From contig NZ_VDMR01000005.1 in the NCBI RefSeq assembly GCF_006346315.1, positions 55,335 through 119,334 of the forward strand: a stretch of DNA of 64,000 nucleotides, given 5' to 3'. Shown here in pieces: positions 37,514 to 46,942 of this stretch. Made by a program: the position numbers and the translations under genes. Under the pieces are notes generated by a model. That model saw only the letters and a list, made by a program, of their open reading frames with translations. It did not search any database and was not told the DNA's origin. The stretch comes from Nocardioides litoris. GTDB taxonomy: Bacteria; Actinomycetota; Actinomycetes; Propionibacteriales; Nocardioidaceae. Every line of letters begins with the position of its first letter. Positions within the stretch are counted from its first letter, which is position 1.

Positions 37514-40345
37514 GTGCGCGCACCACGCCGTCCTGTCCTGCCCACCCTGCTCGCGACGGCCCTGGCCGGCGCGACCCTCGCCGTCGTCGGTGGCGTCGGC
37601 GTGGCTGCGCCCGCCTCGGCCGCGGTCACCGACCTGCGGATCAACGAGGTCGAGTCGAGCGGCGGCACGCCGGTCGACTGGATCGAGCTGGTCAACACCG
37701 GCACGCAGCCGGTCGACGCGAGCGGCCTGCGCCTGAAGGACAACGACGACTCCCGCACCCTCGCCATCCCGGACGGCACCACGATCGCCCCGGGCGCCTT
37801 CTACGCGATCGACGTCGACGTGCCCGGTGGCTTCGGCCTCGGCTCGGCCGACTCCGCCCGGTTGCTCGAGAGCGACGGCACGACGTTGATCGACAGCCAC
37901 ATCTGGACCGCGCACGCCACCGGCACGACCTACGGCCGCTGCCCCGACGGCACCGGCGCGTTCCGCACCACCACGTCCTCGACCAAGGGCGCGGCCAACG
38001 ACTGCTCGTCGCTGCTGAAGATCAACGAGGTCGAGTCCGACGGCGGCACGCCCGGCGACTGGGTCGAGCTGGTCAACACCGGCGCCGCGGCGTACGACGC
38101 CAGCGGGTTGCGCCTGCGGGACAGCGACGACAGCCACAGCCTGGCCCTGCCCGCCGGCACCACGGTCGCCGGCGGTGGCGGGCTGCTGGTCGTCGACGTC
38201 GACAGCGTCGGGGGCGGGTTCGGCCTGGGCGCCTCCGACAGCGTGCGGCTCCACGCCGCCGACGGCACCACGCTGCTGGACTCCTACACGTGGACCAGCC
38301 ACGCCCCGACGTCGTACGGGCGCTGCCCCAGCGGCACCGGGCCGTTCGCCACCACCCAGCGACCCACCCGGGGCGCGGCCAACCTCTGCCCGGGCGACAT
38401 CGACGCCCAGCCCTGGCCGGGCGGCCCGTCGGTCACCACGGCCGACCCGCAGGGCACCTTCGCCTCCAACCTGAGCGGCCTGGCCTACGAGCCCAGCGGC
38501 ACCAGGGCCCCGGGCACCCTGTGGGCGGTCCGCAACGGGGCCGGTGCGCTGTTCCGCCTCGCGCCGACCGGCGACGGCGGGTACGCCCCGGCGAGCGACC
38601 GGCCCACGGGCCAGCTGCTCCGCTACGCCGACGGCACCGGTGACGTCGACGCCGAGGGCCTCACCTTCACCGCGGCCGGCCCGGCCGGCGGGGCGTACGT
38701 CGCCTCGGAGCGCAACAACAGCGTCAGCGGCACCAGCCGCCCCGCCGTGCTGCGCTACGAGACCACCGGCACCGGCACCGACCTGCGTCCGACCAACGAC
38801 TGGGACCTCTCCGCCGACCTCCCCGGCCTCGGCGCCAACGCCGGCCTCGAGGCCATCGCCTGGGTGCCCGACTCCTACCTCGTGGCCCGCGGCCTGCGGG
38901 ACCAGGCCACCGGCGCCGCCTACGACCCGTCGCGCTACGCCGGCCACGGCACCGGCCTGTTCCTCGTCGGCGTCGAGCAGACGGGCCAGGTCATCGCCTA
39001 CGCCCTCGACCAGCGCAGCAACGCCTTCACCCGGGTGACCTCCTTCGCCAGCGGCTTCAAGGCCGTCATGGAGCTGCACTGGGAGGCCGGCGCCCAGCGG
39101 CTGTGGGTCGTCTGCGACGACACCTGCGCCGGCCGGTCGGGCCTGTTCGAGGTCAAGGACGGCGCCTTCGCCGCCACCCGGTACGTCGAGCGCCCCGCCG
39201 GCATGCCCGACCTCAACAACGAGGGCTTCACCACCACCCCCGATGCCGAGTGCGTCGACGGCCTGAAGCCCGTCTTCTGGTCCGACGACGCCAGCACCGG
39301 CGGCCACGCGCTGCGCCGCGGCACCCTGACGTGCTCGGCCACCCCCGCGGCCTCCACCACCACGCTGGTCGTCCGGCCCGCCGTGCTGCGGGCCACCGTG
39401 GCCCCCACCGCCGAGGGCGCGGCCCCGGTCACCGGTGAGGTCGCCTTCACCGTCGACGGCACCGCGGTCGGCACGGCGCCGCTCGTCGGCGGCGTGGCGA
39501 CGCTCGCCCACACGGTCCCGCCCGGCGCCACCCGCACCGTCGTCGCGACGTACGCCGGCAGCGAGGTGCTCGCGGGCAGCGCGGCCACCGTGCAGCGCCA
39601 GGACCCGCTGGCCCGCTTCGTGCTGTCCTCCGAGGTGCCGCCGACCGCGGAGGGCTGGTGGAGCGAGCCGGTGACGGTGACCTTCACCTGCACCCCGCAG
39701 GGCTCGCCGGTGACCTGCCCCGAGCCCGTCGTGCTCGACCGCTCCGACGAGAGCGCCGGGGTCACCCGCACCGTGACCGCCGAGGACGGCGGCGCGACCA
39801 CCGTGGTCGTCGACGACGTGATGGTCGACCTCGACGACCCGACGGTGCGCATCACCGGCGTCCGCCCCGGCGCGACCTACCCGCTCGCCGCGCCCACCCC
39901 GCGCTGCGTCGCCTCCGACGCCCTGTCGGGCGTCGCGTCCTGCGACCTCGAGGTCGTCCGCCGCGGCCTGGTCACCACCGTGACGGCGTACGCCACCGAC
40001 GTGGCGGGCCACGAGGCCGGCACGTCGGTCAGCTGGCGGGTGCCCGCCGTCCGCGTCGTCGGGGCCCGCGGCCTGACCGCCGACGGCCGGTACGTCGTGC
40101 GCCGCGGTGACCGCTACCGCCTCGAGGCCCTGCTCGCCGCCTCCCCGCGGCCGCGCGTCGTCGGCCCCCTCCGCGCGTCGGTCAACGCCACGGCCCGCGG
40201 CCGGGCGATGAAGCCGGGCGCCCTCGCCGGCGGCCTGACCACGTGGAACGCCGCCGTCCGCGCGAAGGCGCCCGCCCGGGACCAGAAGGTCGTGGTCAAG
40301 GTCGGCCCGCGCCGCGTCGTCGTGCGGCTGCGTGTCGTCCGCTGA
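37514..40345 (+). CDS. Secreted protein with two lamin-tail domains and Ig-like repeats
   Basis: 943 residues. A long signal peptide ends in AAPASA (about residue 36). Two lamin-tail (LTD) domains follow (about 38-160 and 165-295); each begins with (R/K)INEVES and has DW(I/V)ELVNTG and YGRCP. A middle region (about 310-600) looks like a beta-propeller esterase or SdiA-regulated-like domain (LSGLAYEPSGT, VDAEGLTFT, NLEAIAW-type blades). Next comes a Big_3-type Ig-like domain (about 620-690), a second beta domain, and a C-terminal part of Arg/Val-rich strands. It lacks an LPXTG or TM anchor, so it is likely released or wall-associated. GTG 37514 has TGAGGA upstream. Bacterial LTD proteins often accompany extracellular nucleases or phosphatases; catalytic residues were not identified. 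Confidence 0.78.
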   Translation: MRAPRRPVLPTLLATALAGATLAVVGGVGVAAPASAAVTDLRINEVESSGGTPVDWIELVNTGTQPVDASGLRLKDNDDSRTLAIPDGTTIAPGAFYAIDVDVPGGFGLGSADSARLLESDGTTLIDSHIWTAHATGTTYGRCPDGTGAFRTTTSSTKGAANDCSSLLKINEVESDGGTPGDWVELVNTGAAAYDASGLRLRDSDDSHSLALPAGTTVAGGGGLLVVDVDSVGGGFGLGASDSVRLHAADGTTLLDSYTWTSHAPTSYGRCPSGTGPFATTQRPTRGAANLCPGDIDAQPWPGGPSVTTADPQGTFASNLSGLAYEPSGTRAPGTLWAVRNGAGALFRLAPTGDGGYAPASDRPTGQLLRYADGTGDVDAEGLTFTAAGPAGGAYVASERNNSVSGTSRPAVLRYETTGTGTDLRPTNDWDLSADLPGLGANAGLEAIAWVPDSYLVARGLRDQATGAAYDPSRYAGHGTGLFLVGVEQTGQVIAYALDQRSNAFTRVTSFASGFKAVMELHWEAGAQRLWVVCDDTCAGRSGLFEVKDGAFAATRYVERPAGMPDLNNEGFTTTPDAECVDGLKPVFWSDDASTGGHALRRGTLTCSATPAASTTTLVVRPAVLRATVAPTAEGAAPVTGEVAFTVDGTAVGTAPLVGGVATLAHTVPPGATRTVVATYAGSEVLAGSAATVQRQDPLARFVLSSEVPPTAEGWWSEPVTVTFTCTPQGSPVTCPEPVVLDRSDESAGVTRTVTAEDGGATTVVVDDVMVDLDDPTVRITGVRPGATYPLAAPTPRCVASDALSGVASCDLEVVRRGLVTTVTAYATDVAGHEAGTSVSWRVPAVRVVGARGLTADGRYVVRRGDRYRLEALLAASPRPRVVGPLRASVNATARGRAMKPGALAGGLTTWNAAVRAKAPARDQKVVVKVGPRRVVVRLRVVR

Positions 40346-40363
40346 GGTCGATCCAGCCCAACG

Positions 40364-40812
40364 GCGGTCGAGGAAGGCGCCCTGACCGGGCCCCACAGTG
40401 GTCGAGGAAGGCGCCCTGGCGCCTGTCTCGAGACCACGCGGGCCGTTGCGGTCAGGTGGTCTCGAGACGGGACTCCGTCCCTCCTCGACCACCGTCGGTC
40501 GGGTCCACGGCACCAGGCCCCACGGGGTCGAGGACGGCGGCGCCGGGCCCCACGGTGGTCGAGGAAGGCGCGCTGGCGCCTGTCTCGAGACCAGGCGGGC
40601 CGTTGCGGTCAGGTGGTCTCGAGACGGGACTCCGTCCCTCCTCGACCACCGTCGGTCGGGTCCACGGCACCAGGCCCCACGGGGTCGAGGACGGCGGCGC
40701 CGGGCCCCACGGTGGTCGAGGAAGGCGCGCTGGCGCCTGTCTCGAGACCAGGCGGGCCGTTGCGGTCAGGTGGTCTCGAGACGGGACTTAGTCCCTCCTC
40801 GACCACCGTCGG
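40364..40812. repeat. Array of REP-like palindromes with a 157-bp tandem unit
   Basis: About seven palindromes of the GTGGTCTCGAGAC / CTCGACCAC family. From 40440 a 157-base unit starting GGGCCGTTGCGG is repeated at 40597 and partly at 40754; units one and two are nearly identical over their length. Each unit carries one palindrome with GGGACTCCGTCCC and one inverted palindrome with GCGCGCTGGCGCC. The third unit has CTTAG in place of CTCCG in the inner stem. No gene lies between 40346 and 40846. Confidence 0.92.
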
Positions 40813-40846
40813 TCGCGACCATGCCGACGGCGGGGTGCCGCGAGGC

Positions 40847-42016
40847 TCAGGCGCGGAGGTCGGCGGCTGCCAGGCGGTCGCCGGCCTCGGCGATGACCTC
40901 ACGCTGCTTGCAGAACGCCCAGCGCACCAGGTGCCGGCCCGCGCCGTGCGGGTCGTCGTAGAAGGCCTGCGCGGGCACCGCGACCACGCCGGCCCGCTCG
41001 GGCAGGGCGAGGCAGAAGGCCATCCCGTCGTCCCAGCCGAGGGCGGAGACGTCGGAGGTGGCGAAGTAGGTGCCCTGGGGCGTCGAGGTCGGCAGGCCGG
41101 CCGCGGTGAGCACGTCGAGCAGGAGGTCGCGGCGCTCCTGCAGGTCGCGGGCGAGCGCCAGCGGCCAGTCGCCGTGGTCGCGCAGCGCGACCGCGGCGGC
41201 CGGCTGCAGGGGTGCGCCGGAGGTGTAGGTCAGCCAGGTCTTGGCCGCGACCACGGCCTGCACGAGGTGGGCCGGCCCGGTGGCCCACCCGACCTTCCAG
41301 CCGGTGAGGGAGTAGGACTTGCCGATGCTGGAGAGCGTCAGCGTGCGCTCGGCCATGCCGGGCAGGGTGGTGATCGGCACGTGGGCCGGCTCGCCCGGGC
41401 CGTCGAAGACCAGGTGCTCGTAGACCTCGTCGGTGATGACGACGAGGTCGTGCTCGCGCGCCAGCGCGGCCACCGCCTCGAGCTCGGCGCGCGAGAGCAC
41501 CGCCCCGGTGGGGTTGTGCGGGGTGTTGAGCAGGACGAACCGGGTCCGCGGCGTCACCGCCGCGCGCAGCTCGTCGACGTCGAGGCGGAAGTCGGGCCAG
41601 CGCAGGGTGACCGGGCGGCGTACCGCGCCGGCGACCTGCATCATCGCCAGGTAGGAGTCGTAGTAGGGCTCGAGCACGACCACCTCGTCGCCCGGCTCGA
41701 CGAGGCCGAGCAGCGCCGCCGCGACGGCCTCGGTGCAGCCGGTGGTGACCGCGACCTGGGTGTCGGGGTCGAGCTCGATGCCGTAGTGGCGGCGCTGGTG
41801 CTCGGCCACGGCCTGGCGCAGCGCCGGGATGCCGGTGCCGGGGGCGTACTGGTTGGCGCCGTGCACCAGCGCGTGCCGGGCCGCCTCCAGCACCTCGGCC
41901 GGCCCGTCCACGTCGGGGAAGCCCTGTCCCAGGTTGAGCGACCCGGTGCGCACCGCGAGCGCAGACATCTCGGCGAAGATCGTGGGCGGGATGCCTCGCA
42001 GGCGGGTCGCGATCAC
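40847..42016 (-). CDS. PLP-dependent class I/II aminotransferase
   Basis: 389 residues. Fold-type I aminotransferase. Conserved points: NLGQGFPDVDGP and NQYAPGTGIPALR near the N-terminus, LNTPHNPTGAVLS, VITDEVYEHLVF (Asp contacts the PLP ring nitrogen), SSIGKSYSLTGWKVG (Schiff-base Lys near residue 234) and the C-terminal Arg in HLVRWAFCK. Closest in pattern to the KAT/YbdL/DapC-like group often annotated as methionine, kynurenine or succinyl-DAP aminotransferase; the substrate is not decidable here. GTG 42016 is 7 bases after TAGTGT, suggesting a leaderless message. Divergent from pyrE across 18 bases. Confidence 0.88.
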   Translation of the reverse strand: MIATRLRGIPPTIFAEMSALAVRTGSLNLGQGFPDVDGPAEVLEAARHALVHGANQYAPGTGIPALRQAVAEHQRRHYGIELDPDTQVAVTTGCTEAVAAALLGLVEPGDEVVVLEPYYDSYLAMMQVAGAVRRPVTLRWPDFRLDVDELRAAVTPRTRFVLLNTPHNPTGAVLSRAELEAVAALAREHDLVVITDEVYEHLVFDGPGEPAHVPITTLPGMAERTLTLSSIGKSYSLTGWKVGWATGPAHLVQAVVAAKTWLTYTSGAPLQPAAAVALRDHGDWPLALARDLQERRDLLLDVLTAAGLPTSTPQGTYFATSDVSALGWDDGMAFCLALPERAGVVAVPAQAFYDDPHGAGRHLVRWAFCKQREVIAEAGDRLAAADLRA

Positions 42017-42034
42017 CCCTGGGACACTAGCCCG

Positions 42035-42574
42035 GTGACCACGACCGACGACTCGCTCGCCGCCGACATCGACGCCACCTGCCGCCTGCACGGGGAGTTC
42101 ACCCTGCGCTCGGGCCAGGTCTCGGACACCTACTTCGACAAGTACCTCTTCGAGGCCGACCCGCTCCTGCTGGGCCGCGTCGCCCGCGAGATGGTGCAGC
42201 TGCTCCCGCACGACACCGACCTGCTCGGCGGCCTCGAGATGGGCGGCATCCCGATCGCCACCGTCGTCAGCGCGATCACCGGCACCCCGGCGCTGTTCGT
42301 GCGCAAGGAGGCCAAGACCTACGGCACCTGCAGGCTCGCCGAGGGCCCGTCGTACGACGGCAGGCGGGTGACCCTGGTCGAGGACGTCATCACCACCGGC
42401 GGCGCGGTGCGCGACGCGACCCGCGCGCTGCGGGAGTCCGGCGCGATCGTCGAGGTCGTGGTCTGCGCGATCGACCGCAGCCCCGCCGGCGAGGACCCGC
42501 TGGCCGACGTCGGCCTCGAGGTGCGCTCGGTCCTCACCCGCGCCGACCTCGACGCGGTCGCGGGCGGTCGGTAG
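42035..42574 (+). CDS. pyrE: Orotate phosphoribosyltransferase
   Basis: 179 residues. Converts orotate and PRPP to OMP in pyrimidine synthesis. The PRPP-binding motif is VTLVEDVITTGGAV (about residues 111-124); GLEMGGIPIATVVS and VRKEAKTYGT supply the flexible loop and phosphate contacts. SGQVSDTYFDKYL matches the N-terminal orotate site. GTG 42035 is the natural start with almost no leader. It is a monocistronic gene separated by a strong palindrome from dedA, which is convergent. Length is normal for the short bacterial/archaeal PyrE type. Confidence 0.92.
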   Translation: MTTTDDSLAADIDATCRLHGEFTLRSGQVSDTYFDKYLFEADPLLLGRVAREMVQLLPHDTDLLGGLEMGGIPIATVVSAITGTPALFVRKEAKTYGTCRLAEGPSYDGRRVTLVEDVITTGGAVRDATRALRESGAIVEVVVCAIDRSPAGEDPLADVGLEVRSVLTRADLDAVAGGR

Positions 42575-42591
42575 GCGGAGATTCGTCGGCC

Positions 42592-42608
42592 CCGGGCCCA
42601 GGGCCCGG
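42592..42608. terminator. Palindrome between convergent pyrE and dedA
   Basis: CCGGGCCC-A-GGGCCCGG, an 8-bp stem around one central base, lying 17 bases after pyrE and 4 bases after the dedA stop on the other strand. Likely a bidirectional terminator; the one-base centre means a few pairs must open for a loop. Confidence 0.55.
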
Positions 42609-42612
42609 TCCG

Positions 42613-43389
<777 letters not shown>

Positions 43390-43422
43390 CTGCCCGACAG
43401 TACCTGTCCTAGGGTCTGGCGC

Positions 43423-44142
43423 GTGCCCCGCCGCGACCCTGGTGCTTCCCGGGGATCCGACCCCGAGGCCGGGGAGACCGGCCGGGCGCCGTACGACCCG
43501 ATGCCGCACGGCCCGCCGGAGGTCGGCGTCGGCCCGTGGGAGGGACCGTGGCCGACCGGCCCCGGCTCGGAGGTGTACGACGCCGCGCTGCTCGCGCAGG
43601 GTGACCGGCGCAACGTCGTCGACCGCTACCGCTACTGGAGCCTGGAGGCGATCCGCGCCGACCTCGACACCCGGCGCCACGGGTTCCACGTCGCCATCGA
43701 GAACTGGCAGCACGACTTCAACATCGGCACCATCGTCCGCTCGGCCAACGCCTTCCTGGCCGCCGAGGTGCACATCGTGGGCGAGCGGCGCTGGAACCGG
43801 CGCGGCGCGATGGTCACCGACCGCTACCAGCACGTGCGCCACCACCCGACCGTCGCCGACCTGGCGGCCCACCTCGGCGACGTGCCCCTGTGGGGCATCG
43901 ACAACCTCCCCGGCTCAGCGCACCTGGAGACGATGGACGTGCCGCGCTCGATCTGCTTCCTGTTCGGCCAGGAGGGCCCGGGGCTCTCCGACGGCGCACG
44001 GGAGGCGTGCGCGGGCACGTTCTCGATCGCCCAGTTCGGCTCGACGCGGTCCATCAACGCCAGCGCCGCCGCCGCGATCGCCATGCACACGTGGGTCCGT
44101 GCGCACGCCGACCTCGACGGCGGCGGGACCTGGCGGGGCTGA
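43423..44142 (+). CDS. SpoU/TrmH-family RNA 2'-O-methyltransferase
   Basis: 239 residues from GTG 43423, which lies 7 bases after TAGGGT. SPOUT-fold enzyme that methylates a ribose 2'-OH in tRNA or rRNA using S-adenosylmethionine bound in the trefoil knot. Motif 1 is NIGTIVRSANAF (Arg catalytic), motif 2 FLFGQEGPGLS, motif 3 STRSINASAAAAIAMHTW. The N-terminal 60 residues are Pro/Gly rich and lack the RNA-binding L30-like domain of rRNA enzymes, so a tRNA substrate is more likely. The target base cannot be fixed. Confidence 0.9.
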   Translation: MPRRDPGASRGSDPEAGETGRAPYDPMPHGPPEVGVGPWEGPWPTGPGSEVYDAALLAQGDRRNVVDRYRYWSLEAIRADLDTRRHGFHVAIENWQHDFNIGTIVRSANAFLAAEVHIVGERRWNRRGAMVTDRYQHVRHHPTVADLAAHLGDVPLWGIDNLPGSAHLETMDVPRSICFLFGQEGPGLSDGAREACAGTFSIAQFGSTRSINASAAAAIAMHTWVRAHADLDGGGTWRG

Positions 44143-44237
44143 CCGCCCGTCGCCGGCCGGTCGGTCGGCGGGTCGGCGGGTCGGCGGGTCAGCGGCGGCA
44201 CCGGGCTCCGCCTGTCGACGGCCCAGCCGCCCGGAGC

Positions 44238-44747
44238 TCACAGGCCGGTCTGGTCCACCTGCTCCGTCGCGAGCGCCGCCCGCAGCGCGGTCATGCCCCG
44301 GGAGGTGTGGCTCTTGACGGTGCCCTCGCCGATGCCGAGCTCGGCCGCCGTCTCCTCGACCGAGAGCCCGAGCCAGTGCCGCAGCACGACCGTGCGCCGC
44401 TGCATCGGCGGCAGCGCCTGGAGCGCCTCGAAGAGCGCCGAGCGCTCCTCGACCGGCAGCGGCGCACGCGCCGGGCCGTCGTGCCCGTCGAGCCCGGCCC
44501 GCTCCCGGCGCCACGGGCGGCGGTGCTCGTCGATGTCGGCCCGCACGATGATCCGTCGCACGTAGGCCTCCTCGCGGCCGTCGCGGCGCAGGCGCGGCCA
44601 CGCGACGTACAGCTTGGTGAGCGCGGTCTGCAGCAGGTCGTCGGCGCGGTGCCAGTCGCCGCAGACGGCGTAGGCGACCCGGCGCAGGTGGACCTGGCGG
44701 GCGGCGACGAACTCGGTGAACTCTGCGTCGCGCCGGCCGGTGCTCAC
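44238..44747 (-). CDS. SigE-family ECF RNA polymerase sigma factor
   Basis: 169 residues. Region 2 reads VCGDWHRADDLLQTALTKLY with VAWPRL; region 4 reads LPPMQRRTVVLRHWLGLSVE and ELGIGEGTVKSHTSRGM, the helix that reads the -35. This is the SigE-type (SigE50-like) group numerous in Streptomyces and Nocardioides. GTG 44747 was chosen because it overlaps the stop of the neighbouring gene (GTGA) and because upstream residues are an unlikely Arg/Pro-rich stretch. The coupled single-TM protein encoded just upstream is the probable anti-sigma factor. Confidence 0.88.
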   Translation of the reverse strand: MSTGRRDAEFTEFVAARQVHLRRVAYAVCGDWHRADDLLQTALTKLYVAWPRLRRDGREEAYVRRIIVRADIDEHRRPWRRERAGLDGHDGPARAPLPVEERSALFEALQALPPMQRRTVVLRHWLGLSVEETAAELGIGEGTVKSHTSRGMTALRAALATEQVDQTGL

Positions 44748-45259
44748 CGCTCCGCTCGCGCGCAGTCGGGGTCGACGCCGCTCTCCTGCACCAGGCGGAG
44801 CGCCTCGAGCGACAGGTCGCGGGGAAGGACGAGCTGGTCGCGATCGGCGTCGTACTCGAAGGGGACCCCGTTCAGGTCGCGCAGGGTGGACAGGGCCGCG
44901 AGGCACTGCGCCAGGGCCGTGCCCGGGGGAGCGTCGGGCGGCAGCGGGATGGTCGGGGGCGCCGCCGGGGTGTCCTCCGTCGATGCCTCCGGGCTGGGGG
45001 TGGTCGTCGCGGAGGGCGTGCCCGAGGCGGGGTCGGCCGCCGTCGGCGCGCCGGGTCCGGTCAGCAGCGTCGCGCCGAGCCCGGCGGCCGCGACGGCCGC
45101 GGCCGCGCCGCCGAGCAGCGCCCTACGACGCCGCCGCAGCGCCCGACGGGCGGGGACGAGCCGGTCGGCGGGTGCGGGCGGGGGCGGGCCGTCGCCGAAG
45201 GAGGCGTCGAGGAGGTCGCGCAGGTCGCGGCTGTCGTGGTCGTGGCGATGGTCGCTCAT
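44744..45259 (-). CDS. Putative single-pass anti-sigma factor
   Basis: 171 residues. A cytoplasmic N-terminus of about 45 residues ending in a basic run (RRALRRRRRA) is followed by one TM helix (LLGGAAAAVAAAGLGATLLT, residues 47-66), a Pro/Thr-rich linker and a short outer domain with two Cys (AQCLAALS and DPDCARAE). No HxxxCxxC zinc anti-sigma motif is present. The stop overlaps the sigma gene start, and gene order and topology are those of SigE-family sigma/anti-sigma pairs. Function is inferred from context. Confidence 0.6.
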   Translation of the reverse strand: MSDHRHDHDSRDLRDLLDASFGDGPPPPAPADRLVPARRALRRRRRALLGGAAAAVAAAGLGATLLTGPGAPTAADPASGTPSATTTPSPEASTEDTPAAPPTIPLPPDAPPGTALAQCLAALSTLRDLNGVPFEYDADRDQLVLPRDLSLEALRLVQESGVDPDCARAER

Positions 45260-45292
45260 GCCTGGAGTACGGAAGCCGCGGCTCGGGGGTTG

Positions 45293-45778
45293 TCAGCGAC
45301 CGCCGGCGCGTCGCAGCACGGTGAGCAGGTGGAGCATGAGCAGCTCCATCACGGTCTCGCGGGCGGGGAGGTCGATGAGCTCGTAGACCCGGCCGACCAG
45401 GCCGCGCGGGTCGAGGGTGACGGCGAGGTGCAGCCGCGACCCGTCGGGGTGCGGCTCGACGTGCGCCCGCATCGTGACCCGCCCCGGCGAGCGCAGCTGG
45501 GCCACCAGCTCGAGCCGGTGGGTCGCGCGGTCGGCCTCGGTGACCTGCCAGAACCCCACCAGGTCGCCGGACCGCAGCAGCGGCCGGCCCGGCGGCGGCC
45601 GGCGCAGCGCCGGACCGAGGGCGACCCGGTCGATGGCCCGCCGGACCCGGAGCGGCAGTGCGTCGACGTACCACTGCGAGCCGGTCTCGCCGGAGGCCAC
45701 CACGGCCCAGGTCTCCTCGGGCGGGAGGGTGACGACGGCCGAGCGGCGGGTGGTGTGCAGGGTCCGGCCTCGGCGCAT
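45293..45778 (-). CDS. DUF2867 family protein
   Basis: 161 residues. GSQWYVDALPLRVRRAIDR, then LLRSGDLVGFWQVTEADR and LELVAQLRSPGRVTM fit DUF2867, an SRPBCC-like domain often fused to or found near NAD(P)-binding proteins. Probably a soluble lipid- or small-molecule-binding fold; activity unknown. It lies 33 bases upstream of the putative anti-sigma gene on the same strand and diverges from fbaA. Confidence 0.75.
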   Translation of the reverse strand: MRRGRTLHTTRRSAVVTLPPEETWAVVASGETGSQWYVDALPLRVRRAIDRVALGPALRRPPPGRPLLRSGDLVGFWQVTEADRATHRLELVAQLRSPGRVTMRAHVEPHPDGSRLHLAVTLDPRGLVGRVYELIDLPARETVMELLMLHLLTVLRRAGGR

Positions 45779-45844
45779 GCGAGGAGGCTACGGGCGGCCA
45801 CGGACAGCCCGGGACCACCCGGGGTGATGCCCTAGGGTCGGGCC

Positions 45845-46876
45845 ATGCCGATCGCCACCCCTGAGCAGTACGCCGAGATGCTCGACGCCGCCAAGTCCGG
45901 CGCCTACGCGTTCCCGGCCATCAACGTCTCCTCGTCGCAGACCCTCAACGCCGCCCTCAAGGGGTTCGCGGACGCCGGGTCCGACGGCATCATCCAGGTC
46001 TCGACCGGTGGTGCGGAGTACCTCTCCGGCCCCACGGTCAAGGACATGGTCGCCGGCTCGGTCGCCTTCGCGTCGTACGCCGCCGAGGTCGCCAAGAACT
46101 ACCCCGTGCGCATCGCGCTGCACACCGACCACTGCCCGGAGGACAAGCTCGACGGCTTCGTCCGCCCGCTGCTCGACCTCTCCGCCGAGCGCGTCAAGGG
46201 TGGTCAGGCGCCGCTGTTCCAGTCGCACATGTGGGACGGCTCCGCGGTGCCGCTGGAGGAGAACCTCTCCATCGCCGAGGAGCTCCTCGAGAAGTGCATC
46301 GCGGCCAAGATCATCCTCGAGATCGAGGTGGGCGTGGTCGGTGGCGAGGAGGACGGCGTCGAGAACGCGATCAACGACAAGCTCTACTCCACCCCCGAGG
46401 ACGCCATCGCCACCGCCCGCGCGCTCGGCCACGGCGACCGCGGCTACTACATGACCGCGCTGACCTTCGGCAACGTGCACGGCGTCTACAAGCCCGGCAA
46501 CGTCAAGCTCCGCCCCGAGGTGCTCAAGGAGGCCCAGGAGGCGGTCGTGCGCGAGTTCGGCCTCGAGGAGGGCTCCAAGCCCTTCCACCTGGTCTTCCAC
46601 GGCGGCTCGGGCTCCTCGGCCGAGGAGATCGGCGCGGCCGTCGACTACGGCGTCGTGAAGATGAACGTCGACACCGACACCCAGTACGCCTTCACCCGCC
46701 CCGTCGCCGACCACATGCTCAGCAACTACGAGGGTGTGCTCAAGGTCGACGGCGAGGTCGGCAACAAGAAGCAGTACGACCCGCGCGCCTGGGGCAAGGC
46801 GGCCGAGGCCGGCATGGCCGCCCGCGTCGTCGAGGCCTGCGAGAACCTGCGCTCGGCGGGCAAGGCCCTGTCCTGA
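45845..46876 (+). CDS. fbaA: Class II fructose-bisphosphate aldolase
   Basis: 343 residues. Zinc-dependent aldolase splitting fructose 1,6-bisphosphate into DHAP and glyceraldehyde 3-phosphate. Landmarks are AFPAINVSSSQT, the catalytic/zinc ALHTDHCPEDKLDG (Asp plus His), ILEIEVGVVGGEEDG, TFGNVHGVYKPGNV and LVFHGGSGSSAEEI (zinc His and phosphate loop), with MNVDTDTQYAF completing the site. Typical of the class IIA enzyme essential in actinobacteria. ATG 45845 is 6 bases after TAGGGT, a leaderless start. The DUF3151 gene follows, as in Mycobacterium. Confidence 0.97.
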   Translation: MPIATPEQYAEMLDAAKSGAYAFPAINVSSSQTLNAALKGFADAGSDGIIQVSTGGAEYLSGPTVKDMVAGSVAFASYAAEVAKNYPVRIALHTDHCPEDKLDGFVRPLLDLSAERVKGGQAPLFQSHMWDGSAVPLEENLSIAEELLEKCIAAKIILEIEVGVVGGEEDGVENAINDKLYSTPEDAIATARALGHGDRGYYMTALTFGNVHGVYKPGNVKLRPEVLKEAQEAVVREFGLEEGSKPFHLVFHGGSGSSAEEIGAAVDYGVVKMNVDTDTQYAFTRPVADHMLSNYEGVLKVDGEVGNKKQYDPRAWGKAAEAGMAARVVEACENLRSAGKALS

Positions 46877-46942
46877 CCCGACGCTGACCCGACGTCGGGG
46901 GCTCCCCGGTCACGGGAGGCGGCGGCCGGTCATGATGGGGGC

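Noticed and set aside
37340..40513. A 1057-codon open frame antisense to the lamin-tail protein
   Set aside because: Shadow frame of low-complexity Gly/Arg/Ala composition; the sense strand has a signal peptide and recognisable repeated domains.
40364..40812. Regularly spaced repeats that might be a CRISPR array
   Set aside because: The spaced units are palindromes within 157-base tandem copies; the intervening sequence is itself repeated, not unique spacers, and there are no cas genes.
46888..46899. CCCGACGTCGGG after fbaA as a terminator
   Set aside because: It is a self-complementary 12-mer with no loop and no T-run, so support is too weak to list as a feature.
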